The position numbers were made by a program, and so were the translations under genes. Of a stretch of 64,000 nucleotides of DNA, positions 55,146 to 64,000 are shown in pieces (position 1 is the stretch's first letter; every line of letters starts with the position of its first letter). Source of the stretch: Flavobacterium dankookense (GTDB taxonomy: Bacteria; Bacteroidota; Bacteroidia; Flavobacteriales; Flavobacteriaceae); contig NZ_SNXR01000002.1 of assembly GCF_004362665.1 (NCBI RefSeq), positions 19,028 to 83,027 of the forward strand, in the 5' to 3' direction. The notes under the pieces are model-generated. The model worked only from the letters and a program-made list of their open reading frames with translations, ran no database searches and was not told the origin of the DNA.

Positions 55146-57032
55146 CTATTTAATCAACTCGAAACTTCTTTTTACAAAAGCGGTCAATTCTTCACCTTTC
55201 AATAATCCTTGAGAAATTTTAGCTAAATCTAAGGCTTGTTTTACTAAACTTTCTTGTACTGATTTATCTCCAGTATTTAAAATTGTTGTGGCTAATTCCG
55301 AGTTGGTATTTACAACCAAGTTATACATTTCAGGGAAATTACCCATGCCAAACATTCCGCCACCACCAGATTGGCTCATTTCTTTCATTCTTCTCATAAA
55401 TTCGGGTTGCGTAATTATAAATGGTGCAGCAGTGCTGTCCAGAGGTTCGAGTTGAACTGAATAATTTGTTTTTGGAACAATTTCTTCTAAAACAGTTTTC
55501 AATTGTGTCGATTCATCTTCAGAAAGTTTAGAAATTTGAGTTTCCTCTTTTTGGATTAATTTTTCAATATGATCTGAGTCAACACGAGTAAATGTTAAAT
55601 TTTCGTTATCCGCTTCCAATTTTTGTATCAAATGCGAAACAATTGGAGAGTCTAGCAATACTACTTGATATCCTTTTTGCTTTGCAATTTCAATGTAACT
55701 GTGTTGCGCATCTTTGTTTGAAGCATAAAGCACAACTAGTTTTCCATTTTTATCTGTTTGATTTGTTGCAATTGTTTCTTTCAATTCCGCTAACGTATAA
55801 TACTTGTCATCAACAGTTGGATACAGAACAAAATCACCAGCTTTTTCATAGAACTTTGGTTCTGAAAGCATTCCATATTCTAAAACGATTTTAATGTCGT
55901 TCCATTTTTGTTCAAAATCTTCACGGTTCTCATTAAAAAGTGATTTCAATTTATCAGCAACTTTTCGGGTGATGTAATTTGAAATTTTCTTCACATTTCC
56001 ATCAGCTTGAAGATAGGAACGAGAAACATTTAATGGAATATCTGGCGAATCAATTACACCTTTCAACATTCCTAAAAATTCAGGAACAATTCCTTCTACA
56101 TTATCAGTAACATAAACTTGATTTTGGTATAATTGAATTTTGTCTTTTTGCAGTTGCAAATCCGAAGACATCTTCGGGAAATATAAAATACCAGTCAAAT
56201 TGAATGGATAATCTACATTTAAATGAATGTTGAACAATGGTTCTTCAAACTGCATTGGATACAACTCTCTATAGAAGTTTTTATAATCTTCATCAGTCAA
56301 ATCAACAGGTTGTTTTGTCCAAGCTGGATTTGGATTATTGATGATGTTGTCAACTTCAATTTGTTCTGGTTTTGCATTTTCAGCGGCATCTTCAGATAAA
56401 GGAAGCGATTCTTTTCTTGTTCCAAATTTGATTGGAATTGGCATGAATTTATTGTACTTAGTCAACAATTCACGAATTTTATATTCTTCCAAGAAATCTA
56501 ATGAATCTTCTGCTATGTGAAGAATTATCTCTGTTCCTCTGTCAGTTTTGTCATGTGGTACAAGCGTAAATTCTGGACTTCCGTCACATGTCCAATGTGC
56601 AGCAGGTTCATCTTTGAATGATTTTGTAATGATTTCCACTTTTTCGGCTACCATAAAGGCGGAATAAAAACCAAGACCAAAATGACCAATAATTCCTGAA
56701 TCTTTGGCAGAGTCTTTATATTTTTCTAAAAATTCCTCGGCACCAGAAAACGCAACTTGGTTGATGTATTTTTCTACTTCGTCCGCAGTCATTCCTAAAC
56801 CTTGATCAATAATATGAAGTTTTTTTCCGTCTTTGTCGATTTTAACTTCAATAATAGGATTACCATATTCCACTTTGGCTTCTCCAATAGAAGTTAGATG
56901 TTTTAGTTTTAAAGTAGCATCTGTTGCATTGGAAACCAATTCACGCAAGAAAATTTCGTGGTCGCTGTATAAAAACTTCTTGATTAGTGGAAAGATGTTT
57001 TCTACTGATACATTAATTTTTCCTGTTGTCAT
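55146..57032 (-). CDS. htpG: Chaperone protein HtpG (Hsp90)
   Basis: 628-residue bacterial Hsp90. The N-terminal ATPase domain has the GHKL motifs ELVSNATDATLK, DQGLGMTADE and HFGLGFYSAFMVA. The middle and C-terminal domains follow at normal length, with DIPLNVSRSYLQADGNVK. The C-terminal client-dimer region ends near GEELTAFVKRSFELIK. It is monocistronic. Heat-shock control is not visible in the upstream sequence. Confidence 0.97.
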   Translation of the reverse strand: MTTGKINVSVENIFPLIKKFLYSDHEIFLRELVSNATDATLKLKHLTSIGEAKVEYGNPIIEVKIDKDGKKLHIIDQGLGMTADEVEKYINQVAFSGAEEFLEKYKDSAKDSGIIGHFGLGFYSAFMVAEKVEIITKSFKDEPAAHWTCDGSPEFTLVPHDKTDRGTEIILHIAEDSLDFLEEYKIRELLTKYNKFMPIPIKFGTRKESLPLSEDAAENAKPEQIEVDNIINNPNPAWTKQPVDLTDEDYKNFYRELYPMQFEEPLFNIHLNVDYPFNLTGILYFPKMSSDLQLQKDKIQLYQNQVYVTDNVEGIVPEFLGMLKGVIDSPDIPLNVSRSYLQADGNVKKISNYITRKVADKLKSLFNENREDFEQKWNDIKIVLEYGMLSEPKFYEKAGDFVLYPTVDDKYYTLAELKETIATNQTDKNGKLVVLYASNKDAQHSYIEIAKQKGYQVVLLDSPIVSHLIQKLEADNENLTFTRVDSDHIEKLIQKEETQISKLSEDESTQLKTVLEEIVPKTNYSVQLEPLDSTAAPFIITQPEFMRRMKEMSQSGGGGMFGMGNFPEMYNLVVNTNSELATTILNTGDKSVQESLVKQALDLAKISQGLLKGEELTAFVKRSFELIK

Positions 57033-57077
57033 ATTCTTTGATTTTATGTTTAAATAATTTTAATACTAATTACTAGT

Positions 57078-57110
57078 CAAATCTAATACCAAAATCTATT
57101 TCTATGACAA
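57078..57110 (-). promoter_or_regulatory. htpG promoter
   Basis: Minus strand TTG (57108-57110), 22-bp spacer, TAGATTTG (57078-57085). It fits the Bacteroidota promoter with a leader of about 41 nt. No CIRCE or other heat-shock element is seen. Confidence 0.6.
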
Positions 57111-57175
57111 ATTGACGTAGTAACAATTCTACAATCAAATAGAACTAATTTATAAAATGCAATTGAAAATGGGCG

Positions 57176-57183
57176 TATCTTTG
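57176..57183 (+). promoter_or_regulatory. -7 element of the lipocalin-like gene
   Basis: Perfect TATCTTTG, 29 bp before the ATG. Confidence 0.6.
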
Positions 57184-57212
57184 CCAATAATTAAATGTAA
57201 AATATTATAGAG

Positions 57213-57686
57213 ATGAAAAAAATTATTTTAACAGTCTTATTTTCGGTTTTACTATTGGGATGCAAATCAAAATCGGCAACCAATACAAAGCTTGATAATA
57301 AATCTGAAGTTGCGATTAAAGGAAATTGGAGAATTGCTTCAGTTGGATTTCCTGGTTCAGATGTTATGAAATTGACATCTTTTGATTTGGCTGATTCTAA
57401 ATGTTTTATTGGAAGTACGTGGAAATTTGTTTCCAATAATAACAAAGGAAATTTTACTTTGAATAGTCCAAGTTGTACTTCTTATTCAACACCAATTACA
57501 TGGTTTATCAATAAAGAAGGTGAGTTTGTTATGAAAATTTTAGATGAAGCAAAAGCTAAAAAAGTTAAATCTGGTTATGTATTGAAAGTGGCTAACCAAA
57601 CTGCAAGTTCATTTCAACTTATTGAAAAAGTGGATGTTGCTGGAAAAATAACAGATGTTGTTTATCAATTTGAAAGATTAAATTAA
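57213..57686 (+). CDS. Lipocalin-like lipoprotein
   Basis: 157-residue lipoprotein with lipobox LLLGC (Cys17). The mature part is a small beta barrel with KGNWRIASVGFPGSD, STWKFVSNNNKGNF and a C-terminal VVYQFERL, as in Bacteroidota lipocalin-like family proteins. A role in lipid or hydrophobic ligand handling is inferred only. It lies 6 bp before the OmpA gene on the same strand, so they are co-transcribed. Confidence 0.8.
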   Translation: MKKIILTVLFSVLLLGCKSKSATNTKLDNKSEVAIKGNWRIASVGFPGSDVMKLTSFDLADSKCFIGSTWKFVSNNNKGNFTLNSPSCTSYSTPITWFINKEGEFVMKILDEAKAKKVKSGYVLKVANQTASSFQLIEKVDVAGKITDVVYQFERLN

Positions 57687-57692
57687 AAAATT

Positions 57693-58388
57693 ATGAAAAA
57701 GTATACTTCTATTTTTGTAGCATGTTTAATGCTACTATCGACAGTTTTTACAAGTTGTGAAGCTGTAAAAAACACAAATAATACACAACGTGGTGCTGGA
57801 ATTGGTGTTGCCGCTGGAGCTGTTCTAGGTGCAGTTTTAGGAAATAACCTTGGAAAAGGTGGAAACGGTGCTCTTGGTGCTGTTCTTGGTGGCGTAATTG
57901 GTGGTGTTGCTGGTGGTGTTATTGGAAACAAAATGGACAAACAAGCACGCGAAATTGAAACAGTTTTACCTGGTGTTGAAGTTGAAAGAGTAGGTGAAGG
58001 AATTAAATTAGTTTTGGGTGAAAATGCAGTTCGTTTTGATACAAACAAATCAACTTTAACTTCTAATGCTAAAGCGAATTTGGATAAACTTGTTTCTGTT
58101 TTTGAACATTATCCAGATACCAATATCCAAATTTATGGTTATACTGATAGCACTGGTGCAGCTGATTATAATTTAAAATTATCAGAACAAAGAGCAGCAT
58201 CTGTTAAATCTTATTTGGCAGGTAAAGGTCTTGCAGCTTCTAGATTTAATACTACTGGTCTAGGAATTGCTGATCCAATTGCAACAAATGATACTCCTGA
58301 TGGAAGAAGCAAAAACCGTAGAGTAGAATTTGCTATTACGGCAAATGAGAAAATGGTTCAAGATGCTCAGAAAGAAGCAGGGAAATAA
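57693..58388 (+). CDS. OmpA family lipoprotein with glycine-zipper segment
   Basis: 231-residue outer-membrane lipoprotein, lipobox TSC (about Cys23). Residues about 36-75 form a glycine-zipper membrane segment (AGIGVAAGAVLGAVLG, GGVIGGVAGGVIGNKMD). The C-terminal ~110 residues are a peptidoglycan-binding OmpA domain with IQIYGYTDSTGAADYNLKLS and NRRVEFAI. It ties outer membrane to peptidoglycan. It is the second gene of a pair with the lipocalin-like lipoprotein. Confidence 0.92.
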   Translation: MKKYTSIFVACLMLLSTVFTSCEAVKNTNNTQRGAGIGVAAGAVLGAVLGNNLGKGGNGALGAVLGGVIGGVAGGVIGNKMDKQAREIETVLPGVEVERVGEGIKLVLGENAVRFDTNKSTLTSNAKANLDKLVSVFEHYPDTNIQIYGYTDSTGAADYNLKLSEQRAASVKSYLAGKGLAASRFNTTGLGIADPIATNDTPDGRSKNRRVEFAITANEKMVQDAQKEAGK

Positions 58389-58410
58389 TTAAGCCTCATG
58401 TAATTAATCT

Positions 58411-58440
58411 AAAGCGACTATATTTTTAGTCGCTTTTTTA
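58411..58440 (+). terminator. Intrinsic terminator after the OmpA gene
   Basis: AAAGCGACTA / TAGTCGCTTT with a 6-nt loop, followed by a T-run. Confidence 0.9.
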
Positions 58441-58477
58441 TTATTTAAAACTTTAACAAAACTTTTTGTTTAATTAT

Positions 58478-58509
58478 TTGCTTAATTTGTTAAACAATTT
58501 GTAACTTTA
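58478..58509 (+). promoter_or_regulatory. Promoter and possible operator of the TetR/ABC1 operon
   Basis: TTG (58478-58480), 21-bp spacer and TAACTTTA (58502-58509, one mismatch from TAnnTTTG). Between them lies the 11-bp palindrome TTGTTAAACAA (58487-58497), in a good position for repression by the encoded TetR protein. Confidence 0.55.
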
Positions 58510-58531
58510 CAATGTATTTAAAATCAATAAA

Positions 58532-59203
58532 ATGGCAACAGCTAAAAAGACAAGTTCTAAAAAAGAAATAATTGATGATTTGAGTATTATGAGTCATTTC
58601 ATGACAGATGTTTTAGAAAACAATGAAGAACCAAAGAATATTTATACTTTTTGTAAAAAACACGATTTAGACGAAAGTCAGTTTTATTCTTTTTTTGGTT
58701 CGTTCGAATCGTTAAAAGAAGCTATATGGTTGAAGTTTTTTGAAAATGCATCTGCAGCGATGTCAAAAGACCCAAAAATTGAAAGTTATTCTAACAAAGA
58801 AAAATTATTGACTTTATATTTTACTTTGTTTGAAATTTTAACGTTGAATAGGACTTATGTGTTGTTTTATTTGAAAGAAAACAAGGAAGGATTGAAAAAT
58901 TTAAAAAGCTTAAAACAATTCAGAAACCATTTTAAAGAATATATCGTAAGTATAATTAATTCAAATGAGACAATGGTTTCAGGAAGAATTAATAAAGTTA
59001 CTGAACCTGTTTTTTCAGAAGGAGCATGGATACAGTTTTTATTTTTATTGAAATTTTGGATTGACGATACATCAAAAAGTTTTGAAAAAACAGATGTCTT
59101 GATTGAGAAATCGGTTAATACTGTTGTTGATTTATTAGATACAAAACAATTAGAGAATTTATTTGATTTGGGTAAATTTCTTTGGAAAGAAAAATTTAAT
59201 TAA
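58532..59203 (+). CDS. TetR family transcriptional regulator
   Basis: 223-residue regulator. The N-terminal helix-turn-helix (about 25-70) covers EEPKNIYTFCKKHDLDESQFYSFFGSFESLKEAIW, a TetR-like three-helix pattern; the remaining ~150 residues are an all-helical ligand/dimerisation domain. The HTH is diverged from the family consensus. The stop overlaps the ABC1 kinase start (TAATG), so the two form an operon, and the regulator probably controls that gene. Confidence 0.82.
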   Translation: MATAKKTSSKKEIIDDLSIMSHFMTDVLENNEEPKNIYTFCKKHDLDESQFYSFFGSFESLKEAIWLKFFENASAAMSKDPKIESYSNKEKLLTLYFTLFEILTLNRTYVLFYLKENKEGLKNLKSLKQFRNHFKEYIVSIINSNETMVSGRINKVTEPVFSEGAWIQFLFLLKFWIDDTSKSFEKTDVLIEKSVNTVVDLLDTKQLENLFDLGKFLWKEKFN

Positions 59204-60513
59204 TGAAAACATTAGACAAAATTCCAACAGGAAAAATTGAACGTGCAACCCAATTAGTCAAAACTGGCATTAAAGTTGGAGGAAATTATGTTGCTTACTA
59301 TGGTGAGAAACTGGTTAATCCAAACTTAACAAAAGATAAATTGAATGAAGACAATGCTGAAGATATTTATGATGGATTAAAGAATTTAAAAGGAAGTGCT
59401 TTAAAAGTGGCTCAAATGTTGAGCATGGATAAAAGTATTATGCCACAAGCTTATGTTGATAAGTTTTCACTTTCTCAATTTTCGGTTCCGCCATTATCAG
59501 CGCCATTGGTGAGAAAAACATTTAAAAAATATTTAGGAAAATATCCTGAAGAAATATATGATACGTTTACACCAGATGCCATGAATGCGGCCAGTATTGG
59601 TCAGGTGCATAAAGCAACAAAAAATGGTAAGAGTTTTGCAGTGAAAATTCAATATCCTGGTGTTGCAGAAAGTATTAGTTCAGATTTAGCTTTAGTTAAA
59701 CCATTTGCAACGAGAATGTTTAATTTGAAAGGAAAGGATTCAGAGAAATATTTCATTGAAGTTGAAAATAAATTACTCGAAGAAACGGATTATGTTTTAG
59801 AATTAAAACAAAGTTTGGAAGTATCTGATTGGTGTAGTAAAATTGAAAATTTGTGTTTTCCAAAGTATTATTCTGAATATTCTTCAGAGAAGATTTTAAC
59901 GATGGAATGGATTGAAGGGAAACATCTTTCGGAGTTTACATCACAGAATGACGATAGAGTAAAAGGAGATAAAATTGGTCAAGCACTTTGGGATTTTTAT
60001 ATGTTTCAAATGCATCATTTACGACAAGTACATGCCGATCCACATCCTGGTAATTTTTTAATTGATAAAGATGACAATCTGGTAGCGATAGATTTTGGTT
60101 GTATAAAGCAAGTTCCTGAGGAGTTTTATGTTCCTTATTTTGAATTGGCTAAACCAGAAGTTATTGATAACCCAAAGATTTTTAATGAAAAATTATTCGA
60201 ATTAGAAATTTTACGTCTCGATGATAGCAAAGAAGAGATTGAGTATTTTACCAAGATATTCCATGATTTACTGAGTTTGTTTACAAAACCGTTTCATGGA
60301 GATTATTTTGACTTTTCGGATGATGATTTTTTTGGAAAAATAGCAGAAATGGGTGAAGAATTTTCAAAAGACACACAATTGAGAAAAATGAATGGCAACA
60401 GAGGTTCAAAACATTTTTTATATATTAACAGAACGTTCTTTGGATTGTATAATTTATTACACGATTTGAAAGCAAGAATAGAAACAAAAACATACGAAAA
60501 ATATATTCCATAA
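59203..60513 (+). CDS. ABC1/AarF (UbiB/COQ8) family atypical kinase
   Basis: 436-residue protein of the ABC1 family, linked to quinone synthesis in Proteobacteria and mitochondria. Motifs are KVAQMLSMD at the KxGQ site (Gly replaced by Ala), NAASIGQVHKA, the lysine region FAVKIQYPGV, HADPHPGNFLID for the catalytic loop, and VAIDFGC for the metal-binding Asp. The variant KxAQ is seen in this flavobacterial subgroup as far as I recall. The TetR gene upstream is coupled to it. The substrate is unknown; menaquinone is an inference. Confidence 0.9.
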   Translation: MKTLDKIPTGKIERATQLVKTGIKVGGNYVAYYGEKLVNPNLTKDKLNEDNAEDIYDGLKNLKGSALKVAQMLSMDKSIMPQAYVDKFSLSQFSVPPLSAPLVRKTFKKYLGKYPEEIYDTFTPDAMNAASIGQVHKATKNGKSFAVKIQYPGVAESISSDLALVKPFATRMFNLKGKDSEKYFIEVENKLLEETDYVLELKQSLEVSDWCSKIENLCFPKYYSEYSSEKILTMEWIEGKHLSEFTSQNDDRVKGDKIGQALWDFYMFQMHHLRQVHADPHPGNFLIDKDDNLVAIDFGCIKQVPEEFYVPYFELAKPEVIDNPKIFNEKLFELEILRLDDSKEEIEYFTKIFHDLLSLFTKPFHGDYFDFSDDDFFGKIAEMGEEFSKDTQLRKMNGNRGSKHFLYINRTFFGLYNLLHDLKARIETKTYEKYIP

Positions 60514-60542
60514 TTTTAATTGTTTTATTGGTTAGGTTGATT

Positions 60543-60584
60543 AGAGCGATAACTCCACGTTTGAGTATCGCTCTTATCTTTTTT
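60543..60584 (+). terminator. Probable intrinsic terminator after the ABC1 gene
   Basis: AGAGCGATA (60543-60551) / TATCGCTCT (60566-60574) with an inner ACTC/GAGT pairing option, followed by a T-rich tail. Lies between convergent genes. Confidence 0.75.
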
Positions 60585-63500
60585 ACCTAATTTGAATTAT
60601 TTCAAAGAATGTTTTAGCAGGAAATGCATCAACATTTACTGATGTTTGATAGTTTTCTGCAAATATTTCGATAGTTCCACCTATTGCTAGATTAACTGCA
60701 CAACTGATGTTTCTAAAAACAGGGCCAAGATTGGAATGGTTACCTGTCATCTGTTGATATAGAACTCCATTCACATATACTCCAATAGAATAAAATTCTT
60801 GATTACTTTGATCATTTGTATGAAATGAAGCATTAACTTGATATAGACCAGCTTTAGATGCAGTAAAAGTTCCACCAGCAAATTCTGAATTAGTATCTAT
60901 TACTTCACTATCGAAATTTATTTTTTGCCAATTAGACGTTGTTAAACTTTGGTTGGCACTTAGATTTACTTTTGTATAAGAATACGTGTTTACAGGATTT
61001 TGAACCCACGAAGCATTTCCAGTAGCATCACTTTGCATGATATAATTGGCTGCTGCACCATTTGTCATTTGAAAATCGGTTGTTCTTGTTTTTCCTGCTA
61101 TTTCTAATTTGTTTCCAGCTGATGGAGGAATTCCAATTCCAACATTTGTTCCATCGTCTTGTATAATACTATTTACTAATCCAGTTCCATTCCATTTTGA
61201 TATAGTGTTTATTGTAGTTGTTTGTACTTTTGGATCTACTTCGGCTATTGCTAGTGTTGAAGCATTTACCCAAGATGTTGTTCCAGCACCATTGGTTTGT
61301 AATACTTGTCCAACTGTACCACGAACATTTGGTAGGGAATATCCTGGAGCTGCTGCTGGATTACTAATTTGAAGCGTTCCATTAATACGAACAATATTGT
61401 TATCAAATTCACCATAAATCAAAGCAGCGTCTGCATTTGCATTGGAATTTTCTATATATAATTTGTTGGAAGTTGTTTCATTTAATCCAGCTTGATATCC
61501 TAATGCAACATTACCTGTACCAGTATTATTTCTTAAAGCATTATATCCAACGGCAACGTTATTTGCTGAAGCTCCAAATACTAGTAATGAATTTGAACCA
61601 ATTGCTGTATTAAATGAACCTGTTGTTCTTAAACCAGCTTGATGACCAAAAAAAGCATTATTATTTGCTGCACCAGTATTGTATCTTCCAGCCTCGAAAC
61701 CTACATAGGTATTATTTGCACCAGAACCATGTTCATCTCCAGCAAGAGTTCCCATAGCGGTATTATTAGCACCAGTATTTATTCTTAAAGTGCTTGATCC
61801 AACAGCAGTATTACCTAATGCGTTTGTATTACCTTGTAGCGCATCATACCCAATAGCAGTATTGTTATTTCCTGAATTGGAAAATAGTGCATGCCATCCA
61901 ATTGCTGTTGAATTACTTGATGTTGATGTTGTTCCCCACATAGCTTCAAAACCAACTACAGTATTTGAGCTACCTGAATTTCTTCCTAAAGCACGTTCTC
62001 CGATTGCTACATTAGAAGAACCAGCTGTATTAGATGTTTGCGCTTGATATCCAACAGCCGTATTTGAAGTACCAGATGTGATTGATGAAGATGCTTGCGT
62101 ACCTAAGGCAGTGTTTTTAGTTCCAATTGTATTTGCAGTTAATGCACTAAAGCCAACAGCTGTATTATCGCTTGCTGTATTTACTGCCAATGCGTTTGTT
62201 CCAATAGCTGTATTAGAACCACCAAGTATATTGGTAACTAATGCTCTTTGTCCAATTGCTGTATTATTCTGTCCTGTTGTATTTGCAGCTAATGCTGAAG
62301 CACCAACTGCAGTGTTATTTGAAGCAGTTGAATTAGCAGTTAAAGCACTTGTTCCAATTGCTACATTAGAAGATCCTGTTGTATTTGCTCCTAATGAACT
62401 TGTTCCAAAAGCAGCATTATTTGTTCCTGTAGTTGCTATATTTAATGCGCCAACTCCTAGTGATGTATTTGTGGATTGAATTTTCCCAGATGCTATATTG
62501 TTTCTTCTAAATGATACATCCACATCATCGGTTGTTCCCATAAAATTAGTTGTTCCTGATAATCCAGCATTACCAGTAGTTGTCCAATCATTTGTTGTTA
62601 CTCCTGTTGCCAAACGTACCCATATAGTTCCGTTCCAATAATAAAAGCCTGATGTAACATCTGAAACATTCGCTGTATTATATACTAATTCGGAAATTGT
62701 TGGTAGTGTTAAGGGTAATGCGCTTGTTGTTGTTGTTAATGCTACTCTTGGAATTAACAATCCGTCATTTGTAGAGGTAATATCTAAAATACCTTGTGGA
62801 TTTGGTTGACTAATACCAATATTTTTTGTTGCTCCGACACTTCCATAAATGGTATTTCCAATATTTAATTGATCACTTCCACTTGCTACTGGAGCAACAG
62901 TATTGGCTCCAATCATTATATTATTTGAACCAGTAGTTAAAGCAAAACCAGCATCAAATCCAATGGCTGTGTTGTTTGAACCTGTACTTGTTTGTAAACT
63001 TCGATATCCAAGTGCGCTATTACCTGTACCAGTTAAGTTATCTCTTAGTGATGTAAAACCGACAGCAGTATTATTATTTGCATTTGAATTTGTTAATGCG
63101 TTTCGACCAATTGCAACATTAGCATTAGCATTTGTGTTAGCATATAGAGCACCAACGCCAACGGCCGTATTTTCACTTCCGCTTATGTTTGAAAATAAAA
63201 CAGACTCTCCAAAACCTGTATTTCTTCTTCCAGAAGTTAAACTAGGCATTGTGTTTGCTCCAAATGCAGTATTTCTAATTCCTGTTTGTGAACCAACATT
63301 GATTGTTGGATTTACTAATGAGTTGGCTCCAAATGAAGTATTACTATTATTAAAAACAAAAGTAACTGGTGTGAAAATAGGATCACCAATATAACCAGCT
63401 CTAAAATTATTTCTTCTAATTACAAAATCTTGATTATCCGTTGTTCCAATGAAATTTGTAGATGGATTTGTTCCGTTATTTCCACTAATTTTCCAACTAT

Positions 63501-63831
63501 CATTATCATTTCCAGTTGTCAATTTAATCCAAACTGTTCCGTCAAAATAGTAATATCCTACTGACGTTACATTTATTGTTGTTAAAGTTGCCGAGCCATT
63601 TGATATATCATCTACATAGATCATTGTTGAGGTTGGAGTTCCTGTCATTGTTTGAGCTCTTAATCTAGAAACTCTAGGAATTAACAAGCCATCAACTGAT
63701 GTTCCCGTCAAACTGGTTGCCGTTATATCTAATGTTGACTGAGGTGTTGTAGTTCCAATTCCAACTTGTGCGTATGTACCAATGGATGCTAATAGTAATA
63801 CTGTAAATAACTTGGTTTTCAACTTTTTCAT
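60583..63831 (-). CDS. Secreted adhesin-like protein with NTAVG repeats and C1q-like end
   Basis: 1082-residue protein with signal peptide ending TYAQ (about residue 22). Two related modules each have an LDIT...LLIPRV block, a YYFDGTVWIKL-type strand pair and a set of YadA-head-like repeats (NTAVGxxAL, NVAIG, NTAIG). The second set (about 455-800) is longer. A linker domain follows, and the last ~115 residues look like a C1q/TNF jelly roll (AGLYQVNASFH, YSIGVYVNGVLY, ending FFEIIQIR). There is no T9SS sorting domain or YadA barrel, so the anchor is unknown. Confidence 0.85.
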   Translation of the reverse strand: MKKLKTKLFTVLLLASIGTYAQVGIGTTTPQSTLDITATSLTGTSVDGLLIPRVSRLRAQTMTGTPTSTMIYVDDISNGSATLTTINVTSVGYYYFDGTVWIKLTTGNDNDSWKISGNNGTNPSTNFIGTTDNQDFVIRRNNFRAGYIGDPIFTPVTFVFNNSNTSFGANSLVNPTINVGSQTGIRNTAFGANTMPSLTSGRRNTGFGESVLFSNISGSENTAVGVGALYANTNANANVAIGRNALTNSNANNNTAVGFTSLRDNLTGTGNSALGYRSLQTSTGSNNTAIGFDAGFALTTGSNNIMIGANTVAPVASGSDQLNIGNTIYGSVGATKNIGISQPNPQGILDITSTNDGLLIPRVALTTTTSALPLTLPTISELVYNTANVSDVTSGFYYWNGTIWVRLATGVTTNDWTTTGNAGLSGTTNFMGTTDDVDVSFRRNNIASGKIQSTNTSLGVGALNIATTGTNNAAFGTSSLGANTTGSSNVAIGTSALTANSTASNNTAVGASALAANTTGQNNTAIGQRALVTNILGGSNTAIGTNALAVNTASDNTAVGFSALTANTIGTKNTALGTQASSSITSGTSNTAVGYQAQTSNTAGSSNVAIGERALGRNSGSSNTVVGFEAMWGTTSTSSNSTAIGWHALFSNSGNNNTAIGYDALQGNTNALGNTAVGSSTLRINTGANNTAMGTLAGDEHGSGANNTYVGFEAGRYNTGAANNNAFFGHQAGLRTTGSFNTAIGSNSLLVFGASANNVAVGYNALRNNTGTGNVALGYQAGLNETTSNKLYIENSNANADAALIYGEFDNNIVRINGTLQISNPAAAPGYSLPNVRGTVGQVLQTNGAGTTSWVNASTLAIAEVDPKVQTTTINTISKWNGTGLVNSIIQDDGTNVGIGIPPSAGNKLEIAGKTRTTDFQMTNGAAANYIMQSDATGNASWVQNPVNTYSYTKVNLSANQSLTTSNWQKINFDSEVIDTNSEFAGGTFTASKAGLYQVNASFHTNDQSNQEFYSIGVYVNGVLYQQMTGNHSNLGPVFRNISCAVNLAIGGTIEIFAENYQTSVNVDAFPAKTFFEIIQIR

Positions 63832-63861
63832 TTTTTTTATTCTTTTTTAAAAATTAAAAAC

Positions 63862-63886
63862 GCCTCTCAATAAAGAGAGGCATTTT
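63862..63886. terminator. Intrinsic terminator between the NTAVG gene and the edge gene
   Basis: GCCTCTC (63862-63868) / GAGAGGC (63875-63881) with a 6-nt loop; T-run on the minus strand side. It ends the gene at the right edge before the NTAVG gene begins. Confidence 0.85.
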
Positions 63887-63909
63887 TATTATCAATATTT
63901 AATCTAAAC

Positions 63910-64000
63910 TTATCTCTTAATCATACGTAATGATTTAGCATTACCATCTTGGCTAACAACTACGTTGTAAACTCCAGTTGGATAACGCTCTCCGATAGCT
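63910..64000 (-). CDS. C-terminal end of a T9SS-exported protein (partial)
   Basis: Only the last 29 codons are visible, on the minus strand, ending at a TAA. The sequence GERYPTGVYNVVVSQDGNA followed by KSLRMIKR has the form of a Type IX secretion sorting domain end. The main part of the protein lies beyond the right edge, so its function is unknown. Confidence 0.75.
   Translation of the reverse strand, partial: AIGERYPTGVYNVVVSQDGNAKSLRMIKR

Noticed and set aside
61790..63394. Long plus-strand open frames opposite the NTAVG-repeat gene
   Set aside because: Same cause: repeated codons of NTAVG units read antisense give Ala/Val/Pro-rich frames without start signals or homology.

Overview
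The window is AT-rich, tightly packed bacterial chromosome and points to the family Flavobacteriaceae, most likely Flavobacterium. The reasons are Bacteroidota-type -7 promoter elements (TAnnTTTG), Type IX secretion C-terminal sorting domains, a fused ccoN-ccoO oxidase gene, the ~480-residue GAPDH form, DUF2452/DUF493/DUF4290 genes beside murA, and a tRNA gene without an encoded CCA. No plasmid, prophage, CRISPR array or rRNA operon is seen.

Layout. 1-8880 is a microaerobic respiration block on the minus strand: ccoS, fused ccoNO, ccoQ, mono-heme ccoP, ccoG, fixH and a TauE/SafE gene cut by the window edge, plus the copper ATPase gene ccoI and a divergent Crp/Fnr-type regulator. Two identical-type palindromes (ATGAT-N4-ATCAT) link the regulator to both cco transcription units. 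8900-19900 holds housekeeping genes: GAPDH, an HtrA protease, dapF, mltG, an RsmI-like methylase, a low-molecular-weight phosphatase and dnaA. A four-helix-bundle gene sits here inside a pair of inverted repeats. 19900-27900 holds a thioesterase, a GT14 glycosyltransferase inserted at the 3' end of a YigZ gene, a HAD hydrolase, ribD, a GNAT gene, prmC, an ABC permease and hisS. 27945-35132 encodes one 2395-residue secreted T9SS protein.

35500-45200 carries a tRNA-Met(CAT), a START-like gene, a class IV aminotransferase, yqgE, an HU gene, fmt-recQ, a small P-loop ATPase and the DUF2452/DUF493/DUF4290/murA cluster. 45200-51700 holds a TSUP transporter followed by a six-copy 43-bp tandem repeat, an outer-membrane DUF5686 protein, aroQ and two small beta-barrel proteins. 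51742-60513 holds xerD, a PAS histidine kinase with a response regulator, DUF2721, htpG, a lipocalin-like lipoprotein, an OmpA lipoprotein and a TetR/ABC1-kinase pair. 60583-63831 encodes a 1082-residue adhesin-like protein with NTAVG repeats and a C1q-like end; a further T9SS gene is cut by the right edge.

Most of the window is ordinary conserved flavobacterial core. The parts worth a second look are small: the inverted-repeat-bounded four-helix-bundle cassette, the GT14 insertion that left a partial copy of the yigZ end, the Fnr-box geometry, the 43-bp array, heptanucleotide repeats inside prmC, possible leaderless starts, and the unanchored NTAVG/C1q protein. No clearly new multi-gene system was found.
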